Assembly: GCF_041295575.1 (NCBI RefSeq)
Contig: NZ_CP160452.1
Span: 1,302,001 to 1,366,000, forward strand
Direction: 5' to 3'
Length of the DNA: 64,000 bases
Source: Sporosarcina pasteurii
Lineage (GTDB): Bacteria; Bacillota; Bacilli; Bacillales_A; Planococcaceae
Shown: positions 10,121-18,400 of the stretch, piece by piece
Layout: the number at the start of each line of letters is the position of its first letter
Numbering within the stretch: the first letter of the stretch is position 1
The notes under the pieces: generated by a model
Seen by the model: only the letters and a program-made list of their open reading frames with translations
What the model was told of the DNA's origin: nothing
The model's database searches: none
Translations under genes and position numbers: made by a program

Positions 10121-10657
10121 ATGAATAGAAACTCTAGAAGGATTGAAATTCTTGATGCTGCATCGAAAATCGTGGCAGAAAAAGGAATTTTTGATTTAAC
10201 GATAGATGCAGTAGCAGAAGAAGCCGGTATCAGTAAAGGCGGATTACTGTATCATTATCGATCAAAAGAAGTATTAGTTGAAAAAATGGTAGAGCATTTG
10301 GCGACAAATTACAGAAGTAAAATTGCTAAAAGTGCAGCTGAAGACAATGAAGACAAAGGAAAGTGGACACGTGCTTATTTAGATGTCACTTTTAAACAAG
10401 CATATAAGAATAAAGATATGCACTCTGGTTTACTTGCAGCAAAGGCAGTGAATCCAGCATTACTCAATCCAATTCATGAAGCTTATTCGGAATGGCAGCA
10501 GGAAATTGAAGACGATGGCCTTGATCCAATTATGGCAACGATTGTTCGTTTAGCGACGGATGGAATATGGCTAGCAGATCTTTTTGGGATTAATCCGATT
10601 GAAAATGAGCAAAAAGAATTAATTTACGAAACCTTGAGGAAATGGACGAACGAATAG
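10121..10657 (+). CDS. TetR-family regulator of the carnitine cluster
   Basis: 178 residues. The N-terminal helix-turn-helix has the classic TetR pattern: RIEILDAASKIVAEKGIFDLT, then TIDAVAEEAGISKGGLLYHY (about residues 27-50). The C-terminal ligand-binding region is variable and does not reveal the effector. Context suggests carnitine, dehydrocarnitine or a CoA ester such as betainyl-CoA; this is inference. ATG 10121 is chosen because GAGGTG lies 6-7 nt upstream; the GTG at 10112 is part of that RBS. The gene has its own promoter and terminator and reads in the same direction as the cluster it probably controls. Confidence 0.88.
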   Translation: MNRNSRRIEILDAASKIVAEKGIFDLTIDAVAEEAGISKGGLLYHYRSKEVLVEKMVEHLATNYRSKIAKSAAEDNEDKGKWTRAYLDVTFKQAYKNKDMHSGLLAAKAVNPALLNPIHEAYSEWQQEIEDDGLDPIMATIVRLATDGIWLADLFGINPIENEQKELIYETLRKWTNE

Positions 10658-10662
10658 AGCTT

Positions 10663-10723
10663 GGCATAACAGTATTTTGACGATGAATTTGTAATTCAAA
10701 AGTCATGCTGGTATGCCTTTTTT
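10663..10723 (+). terminator. Intrinsic terminator after tetR
   Basis: GGCATA (10663-10668) pairs with TATGCC (10712-10717), supported by inner CAG/CTG and TGAC/GTCA pairs, and is followed by TTTTTTC. It separates the regulator from the catabolic operon. Confidence 0.75.
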
Positions 10724-10736
10724 CTTTTTTTAGGGG

Positions 10737-10803
10737 TTGAAATCAAGACGACTCACATAGTATAGTGTTATTTAATGTTTCAAAACCGTCCAGACGGTAT
10801 AGT
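10737..10803 (+). promoter_or_regulatory. Promoter(s) and palindromic operator of the carnitine operon
   Basis: A good promoter is TTGAAA (10737-10742), an 18-nt spacer and TATAGT (10761-10766). Downstream lies the perfect palindrome ACCGTC-CA-GACGGT (10785-10798), overlapped by a second TATAGT (10798-10803) whose -35 is poor. A degenerate copy of the palindrome lies in the tetR promoter, so a TetR operator is the likely meaning. Repressor here would block elongation from the first promoter or binding at the second. Confidence 0.65.
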
Positions 10804-10834
10804 AAATGCATTAGGACATTTTGGAGGAGATAAA

Positions 10835-11731
10835 ATGAAGAACAAAGTATTATTAACAGCTGCTGTAACAGGCGCAGGGGATACAACAAAAATAAATGAA
10901 CATGTACCTGTTACGCCGAAAGAAATTGCGGAATCAGCAATTGCGTCTGCAAAAGCGGGTGCTACAGTTGCGCATGTGCATGCACGTGATCCGGAAACAG
11001 GTGGAATTAGCCACAATATCGAACATTACCGTGAAATTGTTGATCGGATAAGAGATTCTGAAACCGATGTTGTCATCAATATTACAGCAGGAGGCGGTGG
11101 AGACTTTATCCCTAGTCTGGATACACCAGCAGCCGGTGGAGATGGAACGTGGATTCAAACGCCTGAAGAACGCCATGCTCCGGTTGGCCAATTACTACCA
11201 GAAATCTGTACGCTTGACTGCGGAAGTGTCAACTTTGGCGACATGATTTATATGAGTCCAACAGATTGGCTTAGACAACATGCGAAGCTAATTCAAGAAA
11301 GTGGTGTGAAGCCTGAACTTGAATGTTTTGACACTGGACATTTACGTTTCGCGAAGCAATTAATAAATGAAGGACTGATCGATGGAGATCCGATGTTTCA
11401 GTTCTGTCTTGGTATCCCTTGGGGAGCAGAAGCAGATGTAGAAACAATTATGTACTTAAAAAATCGCCTACCCGAAAATGCACATTGGTCTGCGTTTGGA
11501 ATTGGACGTATGCAATTACCAATTGCGATGCAAACAGCCATGTTAGGTGGGAACATCCGCGTAGGTTTAGAAGATAATTTATATCTCACGAGAGGGGTAC
11601 CTGCAACGAATGAACAACTCGTAGATAAGGCAGTTGAAATGTTACACGCGAATGGAATTGAAGTGATGACACCTGAAGAGGCACGTGTTCATTTTGAATT
11701 AAGAAACCCACACGGAGGAAATCAACTATGA
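10835..11731 (+). CDS. BKACE-family beta-keto acid cleavage enzyme, probable dehydrocarnitine cleavage
   Basis: Enzymes of this family (DUF849, 3-keto-5-aminohexanoate cleavage type) use acetyl-CoA to split a beta-keto acid into acetoacetate and a CoA ester. The 298 residues show the metal ligands HVHARD (about residues 46-51) and the VGLEDN motif near residue 230. Family members next to carnitine dehydrogenase are known to act on 3-dehydrocarnitine, yielding betainyl-CoA. That substrate is assigned here by context. ATG 10835 has GGAGGAGA in front; the frame runs open 20 codons further upstream through the operator, which is not coding. The stop overlaps the next start (ATGA). Confidence 0.88.
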   Translation: MKNKVLLTAAVTGAGDTTKINEHVPVTPKEIAESAIASAKAGATVAHVHARDPETGGISHNIEHYREIVDRIRDSETDVVINITAGGGGDFIPSLDTPAAGGDGTWIQTPEERHAPVGQLLPEICTLDCGSVNFGDMIYMSPTDWLRQHAKLIQESGVKPELECFDTGHLRFAKQLINEGLIDGDPMFQFCLGIPWGAEADVETIMYLKNRLPENAHWSAFGIGRMQLPIAMQTAMLGGNIRVGLEDNLYLTRGVPATNEQLVDKAVEMLHANGIEVMTPEEARVHFELRNPHGGNQL

Positions 11732-12693
11732 ATTCCAAGATGAACAAGATTGAGCAGTTGGCTGTCATTGGAACTGGTGTCATTGGGAATGGTTGGATTG
11801 CTCGCTTTCTAGCGATGGGATACGACGTGGTTGCCTTTGATCCTGCAGAAGGTGCAGCAGAGCGAACTCGTTTAGCTATAGAGCGTGCATGGCCTTCCTT
11901 AGAGCAAATGGGGCTTGCGGAAGGTGCATCAACTGCGCGGGTTACTTTTGTACCGACAATTGAAGAAGCAGTTAAAAATGCAGATTTAATTCAAGAGAAC
12001 GTGCCAGAAAGAGAAGAATTAAAGAAAAATGTATTAAAAAGCATTGATCAATACGCAAAACCGGAAGCAATTATAGCATCTAGTACGTCGGGAATTAAGC
12101 CGAGTACATTACAAGAAGGATTACAACATCCAGCACGATTAATCGTGGCCCATCCATTTAATCCGGTTTATATCTTACCACTCGTTGAACTAGTAGGCGG
12201 TGAAGCGACCACATCATCAATCATGGAGCGAGCAAACCAGTTTTACCAATCCATCGAGATGAAACCACTAATTATTCAAAAAGAAATTGAAGGTCATGTC
12301 GCAGATCGGTTAATGGAAGCGCTTTGGCGTGAGTCTTTACATTTAGTTAACGATGGGATTGCAACGACTGAAGAAATCGACGCGGCGATTATATACGGCG
12401 CCGGGTTACGCTGGGCACAAATGGGACCATTTTTAACATTCCATTTAGCCGGCGGCGATAAAGGAATGCGTCATATGCTAGAGCAATTTGGCCCTGCACT
12501 TAAGCTACCATGGACAAAATTAGAAGCACCTGAATTGACAAATGACTTAAAAGAAAAAGTAATTTCAGGATGTGAAGTTCATGCAGGAGACGTACCCATT
12601 GCTGAATTGGAAGTAAAGCGTAACGAGTTTTTAGTGAAGTTACTAGATTTAGTTGAAGAATATTGGCATGAGCCAAATAAAGTTTCTAGTTAG
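11728..12693 (+). CDS. L-carnitine dehydrogenase (3-hydroxyacyl-CoA dehydrogenase family)
   Basis: Oxidises L-carnitine to 3-dehydrocarnitine with NAD+. The 321 residues begin with a Rossmann loop GTGVIGNGWIARFLAMGY and contain ENVPER, SSTSGIKPS and the catalytic-histidine motif AHPFNPVYILPLVELVGG, all typical of the family. The C-terminal domain has the GPFLTFHLAGG stretch shared by carnitine dehydrogenases rather than acyl-CoA enzymes. The partners (BKACE enzyme upstream, thioesterase downstream, betaine importer) support this substrate. ATG 11728 overlaps the preceding stop and has GGAGG 8-9 nt upstream; ATG 11740 is a less likely start. Confidence 0.87.
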   Translation: MNSKMNKIEQLAVIGTGVIGNGWIARFLAMGYDVVAFDPAEGAAERTRLAIERAWPSLEQMGLAEGASTARVTFVPTIEEAVKNADLIQENVPEREELKKNVLKSIDQYAKPEAIIASSTSGIKPSTLQEGLQHPARLIVAHPFNPVYILPLVELVGGEATTSSIMERANQFYQSIEMKPLIIQKEIEGHVADRLMEALWRESLHLVNDGIATTEEIDAAIIYGAGLRWAQMGPFLTFHLAGGDKGMRHMLEQFGPALKLPWTKLEAPELTNDLKEKVISGCEVHAGDVPIAELEVKRNEFLVKLLDLVEEYWHEPNKVSS

Positions 12694-12720
12694 ATAGAAA
12701 CATAAAAAGGGAGCATTAAA

Positions 12721-13191
12721 ATGGAACACGTATCATTTAACTATGAAGATCATGTACGTTCTGAGTGGGTAGATTATAACGGGCATATGAACGATGCGGC
12801 TTATGCCCGTGTTTTTAGCTTAGCAGTAGATGCCTTCATGGCGCATATTGGACTAGATGAAAAGGGCATAAACAAGCATGAATATACAATCTTTACATTA
12901 GAAACGCATTTATGTTACTTACGCGAAGCAAATGAAGGGGAAATGCTTGCCGTAACAGCACAACTATTAGATGTAGATGACAAACGTTTGCACATATTTT
13001 TCGTTATGAAAAATGGTAACGGCGAAATCGTTTCAACAAGTGAGCAAATGCTTATGGGTATTGATACGGCGCAAGGAAAAGCAGCAGCGTTTCCGAAAGC
13101 GATTGCATCAATCGTCGAAACACTATGGAAGGCGCATAAACAGTTAGAAACTCCAAAGCAAGTAGGTAGGAAAATCGGTATTAGGCGATAA
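12721..13191 (+). CDS. Hotdog-fold thioesterase, probable betainyl-CoA thioesterase
   Basis: 156 residues with the 4-hydroxybenzoyl-CoA thioesterase-like signature WVDYNGHMNDAAYARVF (about residues 16-32), whose Asp/Asn-Gly-His block forms the active site. A beta-rich hotdog domain follows. In carnitine degradation the BKACE reaction leaves betainyl-CoA, and a thioesterase of this family releases glycine betaine. The assignment comes from fold plus position. RBS AAAGGGAG precedes ATG 12721, 27 nt after the dehydrogenase. No membrane segment or signal is present. Confidence 0.82.
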   Translation: MEHVSFNYEDHVRSEWVDYNGHMNDAAYARVFSLAVDAFMAHIGLDEKGINKHEYTIFTLETHLCYLREANEGEMLAVTAQLLDVDDKRLHIFFVMKNGNGEIVSTSEQMLMGIDTAQGKAAAFPKAIASIVETLWKAHKQLETPKQVGRKIGIRR

Positions 13192-13226
13192 GCGCCATAG
13201 TTGATGAATACCAAAGGAGAGTTTAC

Positions 13227-14450
13227 ATGTATAAGATTGAAGTCAATAACCTGACAAAAGTATTTGGATCCCACCCACAACAAGGTTTAGATCGCCTCAA
13301 AAGAGGGGAACAAAAGGATGAAATACTTCAAAAGACTGGCATGACGGTTGGCGTAAATCAAGCCACCTTCTCGGTTGAAACAGGAGAGGTTTTCGTCATC
13401 ATGGGCTTGTCAGGAAGCGGAAAGTCTACATTAATAAGATTGGTCAACCGATTAATCGAGCCTACAGGCGGAGAAGTTCTGATTGACGGAGAAGACTTTA
13501 CAAAGATGGATCAAAAAGCACTCATTGAAACGAGACGAAAAAAGCTTGGTATGGTGTTTCAAAATTTTGGCTTACTACCACACCGTACTGTTTTGAGTAA
13601 TGTTGCGTACGGTCTTGAAATTCAAGGTGTACAAAAAGAAAAACGAGAAGCGAAAGCACTCCAAACGATAAAAGATGTAGGCTTAAAAGGGTACGAGGAT
13701 AGTTATCCTCACGAGCTCAGTGGGGGCATGCAGCAACGAGTTGGAATCGCAAGAGCCCTTGCCAATGATACAGATATATTAATCATGGACGAAGCGTTTA
13801 GTGCATTAGACCCAATTATTCGTAAAGAAATGCAAGATGAACTGATGTATTTACAGAGGAAGTTAGGGAAAACAATATTATTTATCACCCATGACTTAGA
13901 CGAAGCTTTAAAGTTAGGCGATCGCATTGCGATTATGAAGGACGGCCAAATTGTTCAAATCGGAACATCGGAGGCAATTTTGGAAAATCCGGCAAACGAT
14001 TATGTGTCTAATTTTGTAAAAGATGTAGATCGTTCCAAAGTTTTAGAAGCCTCCCATGTCATGAAACGTCCTGAAGTATTGATGACGCATCGTGATGGTC
14101 CGCGAATGGCTATTCGTAAAATGAATGAAGTAGGCGCATCAAGTATTTTTGTGGTAGACCGAGAGAATAATTTTAAAGGGTTACTCACAATTGACGAAGC
14201 GATTAAAGCATACAAAGAAGATATTCCGTTGCAAGAACTTTTAATTAAGGAAATACATACCGCAGCTCCGAATACTCCGTTAAGCGAACTGATTGAAATT
14301 GCAGTTGAAGCAAGATATCCAATTACTGTAATTGAAGGTGGAAAACTGCTTGGAATCGTCTCGCGTGCCTCGATTCTTTCGGGACTTGTACTTGGTAAAG
14401 AAAAAGACAAGGAAAACGAAGTTGAAGAGGACGAGGTGGTATTGGTATGA
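13227..14450 (+). CDS. opuAA: Betaine/carnitine ABC transporter ATPase with CBS domains
   Basis: 407 residues. The ABC domain has Walker A GLSGSGKST (about residues 60-68), Q-loop VFQNFGLLPHRTV, signature LSGGMQQRVGIARAL, Walker B ILIMDEAFSALDP and the switch histidine in FITHDLDEAL. The leading segment before Walker A is long, as in ProV/OpuAA. Two CBS motifs follow (about 280-390), which in OpuA sense ionic strength. The end is a Glu-rich tail. It overlaps the permease start (ATGA). Substrate is inferred as glycine betaine or carnitine; the link with the catabolic genes suggests the importer feeds them. Confidence 0.88.
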   Translation: MYKIEVNNLTKVFGSHPQQGLDRLKRGEQKDEILQKTGMTVGVNQATFSVETGEVFVIMGLSGSGKSTLIRLVNRLIEPTGGEVLIDGEDFTKMDQKALIETRRKKLGMVFQNFGLLPHRTVLSNVAYGLEIQGVQKEKREAKALQTIKDVGLKGYEDSYPHELSGGMQQRVGIARALANDTDILIMDEAFSALDPIIRKEMQDELMYLQRKLGKTILFITHDLDEALKLGDRIAIMKDGQIVQIGTSEAILENPANDYVSNFVKDVDRSKVLEASHVMKRPEVLMTHRDGPRMAIRKMNEVGASSIFVVDRENNFKGLLTIDEAIKAYKEDIPLQELLIKEIHTAAPNTPLSELIEIAVEARYPITVIEGGKLLGIVSRASILSGLVLGKEKDKENEVEEDEVVLV

Positions 14451-15295
14451 ATTATTTTAAATTTCCATTGGAGGATTGGACCAACCGTTTTGTTGATGGT
14501 TGGTTAATTCCAAACATGGGTGGTTTCTTTGATGGAATTAGTGAAGTGTTGCGGTGGTTTATAGATGTTGTTACGAACGGACTAAGTGCAGTTCCTGCAG
14601 AAATCTTGGCACTTCTCCTAATTATTTTAGCATGGAAGGTTGGCGGGAAAGGATTAGCCCTCTTCACTTTTATCGGGTGTGTTTATCTAGGTGCAGTCGA
14701 TATTTGGGAGGCAGCTATGCAAACAGTTGCCATTGTAATTGTTTCAACTGTTATTTCGATTATGTTTGGCATTCCTGTCGGTATTTTGAGTGCATTAAAC
14801 AAAACAGTAGATAAAATGGTACGTCCAATCTTAGACTTCATGCAAACGTTGCCTAGTTTTGTATATTTAATCCCTGCGATTCTATTATTTGGACTTGGCG
14901 GTGTACCGGCTGTGATTGCTACTTTTGTATTTGCAACCCCACCAGCCGTTCGTATGACAAACCTAGGAATTAAACAAGTTCCAAGCGATGTCATTGAAGC
15001 GTCTAGAGCTTTCGGTTCTACTCCGTGGCAATTGCTCTTTAAAGTACAGTTTCCACTCGCAATGCCAACTGTGATGGCTGGCATAAACCAAACAATGATG
15101 TTAGCATTATCTATGGCGGTAATTGCTTCAATGATTGGTGCACCCGGACTTGGTTCTACTGTATTATCAGGAATTTCAACCGTTAACGTTGGACTCGGAT
15201 TAACAGGCGGATTGGGAATTGTTGTGTTAGCCATTATGTTGGATCGAATTACGCAAAATTTAGGGGATAAAAATATTAAAACAAAAGGAAGATAA
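14447..15295 (+). CDS. opuAB: Betaine/carnitine ABC transporter permease
   Basis: 282 residues, a ProW/OpuAB-type membrane component. An N-terminal amphipathic segment with FKFPLEDWTNRFVDGWL precedes about six to seven membrane helices. The binding-protein-dependent permease (EAA) loop reads EASRAFGSTPWQLLFKVQFPLA near residues 185-206 and contacts the ATPase. The final segment ends in a basic tail. The start ATG 14447 overlaps the ATPase stop by 4 nt and the next gene begins 2 nt after its stop, so the three transporter genes are tightly coupled. Confidence 0.9.
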   Translation: MNYFKFPLEDWTNRFVDGWLIPNMGGFFDGISEVLRWFIDVVTNGLSAVPAEILALLLIILAWKVGGKGLALFTFIGCVYLGAVDIWEAAMQTVAIVIVSTVISIMFGIPVGILSALNKTVDKMVRPILDFMQTLPSFVYLIPAILLFGLGGVPAVIATFVFATPPAVRMTNLGIKQVPSDVIEASRAFGSTPWQLLFKVQFPLAMPTVMAGINQTMMLALSMAVIASMIGAPGLGSTVLSGISTVNVGLGLTGGLGIVVLAIMLDRITQNLGDKNIKTKGR

Positions 15296-15297
15296 TC

Positions 15298-16161
15298 TTG
15301 AAGAAATTTTCATTGGGTTTGATGATTGTTCTACTATTAGCATTTGTCGCTGGTTGCGCTTCAGACGGAGGAGAAAAAGAGACAACAGCAAATCAAAAGA
15401 TTACTTTTGGCGTTACGCCATGGACAAGTACTGTTCCACCGACAAAAATCGCAAGTCTAATTATCCAAGATATGGGATACGATGTAGAGGAAATTAGTGC
15501 GGATGCAACAAACGTATATATTGGCCTTTCGCGTGGTGACATTGACGTGTTTATGGATTCGTGGTTGCCTGCTCACGAAAATCTTTTAGAAAAATATGCA
15601 GATCAAGTAGAAGATACTGCAATTAGCTATGATGACGTTGAGACAGGATTAGTAGTACCTACATATATGGAAGACATTAATTCAGTCAATGACTTAAAAG
15701 GAAAAGAAGACTTATTCAGTAATGAAGTATATGGAATAGAAAGCGGAGCGAATGTAACTGGTATTATTAATGAACTACTAGAGAGTTATGAATTGGATTT
15801 AAAACAAGTGAATTCATCCGAAGGCGGCATGCTCGCCCAGGCAAGGCGTTTAATGGAAAATGAGGACCCTGTGAGCTTTTTCGGATGGCGTCCACATACA
15901 ATGTTTAATCAATATGACCTTAAAGTATTAGCTGATGAACAAAACTTCTTTGAAACAGCAGCTGTTCATGTGATCACGAATAATGAACTGAAAGAAAACG
16001 CGCCTGACGTTCATCAGTTTTTAAGTAATTGGCACATATCGCTCGATGAGGTCGAAGAGATGATTGTAAAAATTGAGGACGAGAATGCCGACCCAGAAGC
16101 TGTTGCACGTGAGTGGATTGACAATAATCAGGATAAAGTGAATGAAATGATCGGTAAGTAA
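15298..16161 (+). CDS. opuAC: Betaine/carnitine-binding lipoprotein of the ABC transporter
   Basis: 287 residues, an extracytoplasmic substrate-binding lipoprotein. The signal peptide ends in a lipobox FVAGC, giving a lipidated Cys at residue 20. The mature part has the OpuAC/ProX-type pattern: ITFGVTPWTSTVPPTKIAS, DVFMDSWLPAHE and FFGWRPHTMF. Trp residues in these motifs match the aromatic cage that holds quaternary ammonium groups. TTG 15298 is the start, with AAGGAAG about 7 nt upstream. It is the last gene of the operon. Confidence 0.9.
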   Translation: MKKFSLGLMIVLLLAFVAGCASDGGEKETTANQKITFGVTPWTSTVPPTKIASLIIQDMGYDVEEISADATNVYIGLSRGDIDVFMDSWLPAHENLLEKYADQVEDTAISYDDVETGLVVPTYMEDINSVNDLKGKEDLFSNEVYGIESGANVTGIINELLESYELDLKQVNSSEGGMLAQARRLMENEDPVSFFGWRPHTMFNQYDLKVLADEQNFFETAAVHVITNNELKENAPDVHQFLSNWHISLDEVEEMIVKIEDENADPEAVAREWIDNNQDKVNEMIGK

Positions 16162-16171
16162 AAATCGATAA

Positions 16172-16220
16172 AAGTCTTGTGTTGGCTGACATAATTTGTC
16201 GGTAGCACAAGACTTTTTTA
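16172..16220 (+). terminator. Intrinsic terminator after opuAC
   Basis: AAGTCTTGTG (16172-16181) pairs with CACAAGACTT (16206-16215), followed by a T run. It ends the carnitine/betaine operon. Confidence 0.85.
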
Positions 16221-16486
16221 TTGAAATTGTTTAATAGATGATAGGTAAAATGATTATGCCACCAAGTCCGCGGTCTGATAGTGAACAAGTATACTTTATA
16301 TTTGATGGAATCTGAAAAACATTTTGATAAGATTATCAGTGTTATTAGGTAATATAGCTCTTCTTGTAAAGATTTTATGACAGTTAAATTATTAGTGTGG
16401 TAAAATAGGCATATACATATTAGACTATTTATTTCAGTAGGATAAAGAGTAACAGGTATACATACGACACGAATAGGGTGACAGTG
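16221..16486 (+). promoter_or_regulatory. Intergenic region with a candidate promoter for the minor pilin genes
   Basis: No gene is seen in these 266 nt. A possible sigmaA promoter is ATGACA (16377-16382), 18 nt, TAAAAT (16401-16406). A small palindrome TGATAA-GA-TTATCA lies at 16325-16338. Nothing else could be assigned. Confidence 0.4.
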
Positions 16487-16876
16487 ATGCAGAGAATAAA
16501 CGTCAATCGAAAAGAAAGTGGTTTGACACTTATAGAGGTTTTGGCATCCATTGTAATATTGTCTATTGTACTTATTAGTTTTTCAAGTTTATTATTACAA
16601 TCTACCAAACATACAAAATATAATAAAGAGAAATTGACAGCTGTTCAAGTGGCCGAGGATATAGTAGCCAAGATTAGAAATGGTGATTATTCAATGGATG
16701 GGGAAACGAAAGCGTATATTTCCTTGGGCGACGAAAAGTTTGAAGTTAGCATACACATATCTGATGGCCCTTCCAATTTAAAGTTAGCTAAGATTACAGT
16801 GAATTCATTAGCAAAAACCAAAAAGTCATCTTTTGAAACAGAAATGTATTTTGAAGTGGATAAGGTTTCGCCATGA
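16487..16876 (+). CDS. Minor pilin, PilV/GspI-like
   Basis: 129 residues. The class-III signal is NRKESG|LTLIEVLASIVIL, cleaved after Gly by the prepilin peptidase, with the conserved Glu at mature position 5 and a hydrophobic N-terminal helix. The globular part is short, with ISLGDEKFEVSIHI-type beta strands, as in PilV/GspI minor pilins that prime pilus assembly. ATG 16487 is chosen because AGGGTGA lies 6 nt upstream. The gene overlaps the next by 4 nt (ATGA). The main pil operon is about 10 kb downstream. Confidence 0.82.
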   Translation: MQRINVNRKESGLTLIEVLASIVILSIVLISFSSLLLQSTKHTKYNKEKLTAVQVAEDIVAKIRNGDYSMDGETKAYISLGDEKFEVSIHISDGPSNLKLAKITVNSLAKTKKSSFETEMYFEVDKVSP

Positions 16877-17283
16877 AAAATGAAAAAGGTCTAACCTTGA
16901 TTGAACTGCTCGCGGTGCTTGCAATTATTGGCTTGATTACAACCCTAATTGGTTCAGTTCTAATTAATGGATTGAAAGCATCTGATCGGAGTTCGACAAA
17001 TCAAAGACTGCAACAAGAAGCAAATTATATTACTGAAATGATTCGCAATGAATATTTGAAGCTAGAAGACGACTCGATTGAATTCATCATTGATAACGAA
17101 AATCAATATTTAAAAATGGATGGAGATATTATTTCGAAAGGTTTTACGTATTGTTATAATAATCATTGCAGCAATGAACATGTGTTTATGATTAACAGAA
17201 ATGAAAATCAACAATTTAAATTAGAACTGAAAATAGAAAACTTATCCTATAATATTGAAACGACGTTTAGTAAGCTGCGCTAA
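16873..17283 (+). CDS. Minor pilin, PilW/GspJ-like
   Basis: 136 residues. A very short leader MKNEKG is followed by LTLIELLAVLAIIGLITTLIG, a textbook type IV prepilin N-terminus with Glu5. The rest is a small beta-rich domain with two cysteines (CYNNHC, about residues 94-99) that may form a disulfide. The position between PilV-like and PilX-like genes suggests a GspJ/PilW role at the pilus tip. The start overlaps the preceding stop. Confidence 0.8.
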   Translation: MKNEKGLTLIELLAVLAIIGLITTLIGSVLINGLKASDRSSTNQRLQQEANYITEMIRNEYLKLEDDSIEFIIDNENQYLKMDGDIISKGFTYCYNNHCSNEHVFMINRNENQQFKLELKIENLSYNIETTFSKLR

Positions 17284-17292
17284 GGAGGGGGG

Positions 17293-18327
17293 ATGTTGAT
17301 GAAAGTTAGAAATAATGAGCAGGGAAGCACGTTATTGATCGTATTGATGCTTATCGTCGTATTTTCCATTCTAGGGGTTGGATTACTTTCAATGAACATC
17401 TCTGCGTCAAAGCAGTTTAATAAAAAAGAAGAACAAGTACAGGCAAGGCATCTGGCCGAGATGGGATTACTACATTATAAGTCAGAAATTAAAGATCAAT
17501 TAACAGCATATACATTTCAAAAAGATGATCACGAAACCACAGAAGATGCATTAAAGAGAAGTCAATTAGAACTTTGTGAGATGTTGGATTTAGAAATAGA
17601 ATATCCATTACATAATAGTAAGGAATATATAGCCCAAGCTATACCGGATGGCAATTGTGAAAAAAACTCTGAAGGGAAAATGAAATTAAAACTTTCTAGC
17701 CAAGGAAAATCCAATGAAACATTAAAAAGAATAACGGCAACAGCTACTTTTATACCTCCCACTGTTATAGAGATTGACGACATTCCAGCAAAGCCTAATA
17801 TACCAGGAGAACCGTTGCCTGATTTACCAGACTATTCAGAGGGCGATGTAGAAGTAACCGGACCTATTTTTACTAAGAAAGAAACACAGCATTTTAAAGG
17901 CTCTTTAGTTATTAATCATGCTGCGAAAGATCCAACCTTTAGAGTAGATGGGGGAAATGGCTATAATCTAACAGTCGATAAAGATTTTTATATTGGAGGA
18001 GATTTGGATTCGCAAAACCATGCCTGTATTTTAGTTAGGGGGAATTTAACAATACAAGGGGAAAGTTATTTAGGTAATAAAACAGTGGTAATTGTCTACG
18101 GAAACGCCTATTTTAAAATTAAACCAGAACTTCAAAACGAAAATGCGCAAATTTATGTAGCGGGGAATACATTTTTGGGGTCCCCTGCTGAAAAAACGAC
18201 TGAATACAAATCTATCCCAATTTTTAAGGAATGTAAAGAGCCCGACGATTTTAAAGAACCATACGAACCAGAAAGAGCTTTATATCAATGGAAGTTGGAA
18301 GACGAATTAAATCCTATTTATGAATAA
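17293..18327 (+). CDS. Minor pilin-associated protein, PilX/GspK-like
   Basis: 344 residues. The N-terminus (NNEQGSTLLIVLMLIVVFSILGVG) has one long hydrophobic helix, resembling PilX/GspK proteins that lack the strict Glu5. The helix continues as ISASKQFNKKEEQ with many Gln and Ala. From about residue 195 the sequence repeats short strands with Gly turns (GSLVINH, LTVDKDFYIGGDL, ILVRGNLTIQG, VVIVYGNAYFKI), suggesting a beta-helix-like domain exposed at the tip. ATG 17293 or ATG 17299 may start it; AGGAGGGGG lies just upstream of both. Exact function is unknown. Confidence 0.7.
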   Translation: MLMKVRNNEQGSTLLIVLMLIVVFSILGVGLLSMNISASKQFNKKEEQVQARHLAEMGLLHYKSEIKDQLTAYTFQKDDHETTEDALKRSQLELCEMLDLEIEYPLHNSKEYIAQAIPDGNCEKNSEGKMKLKLSSQGKSNETLKRITATATFIPPTVIEIDDIPAKPNIPGEPLPDLPDYSEGDVEVTGPIFTKKETQHFKGSLVINHAAKDPTFRVDGGNGYNLTVDKDFYIGGDLDSQNHACILVRGNLTIQGESYLGNKTVVIVYGNAYFKIKPELQNENAQIYVAGNTFLGSPAEKTTEYKSIPIFKECKEPDDFKEPYEPERALYQWKLEDELNPIYE

Positions 18328-18344
18328 GCAGTAGTAAAAATAAC

Positions 18345-18387
18345 AGTCAATTTATAGGGGAAAGTCACCCCATAAATTGACTTTTTC
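18345..18387. terminator. Terminator between convergent genes
   Basis: AGTCAATTTAT plus GGGG pairs with CCCC plus ATAAATTGACT over a 7-nt loop, with T-rich sequence to the right. It sits between the minor pilin operon and the minus-strand ATP-grasp pair. Confidence 0.8.
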
Positions 18388-18400
18388 TCTTGTAATAACC

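Noticed and set aside
14683..15234. 183-codon minus-strand frame opposite the permease gene
   Set aside because: Antisense shadow of a membrane protein gene, with no RBS, no family motif and unnatural composition.
10835..16161. Carnitine block considered as a genomic island with mobile-element borders
   Set aside because: No integrase, transposase, direct repeats or tRNA at the borders were seen; insertion is inferred only from gene order.
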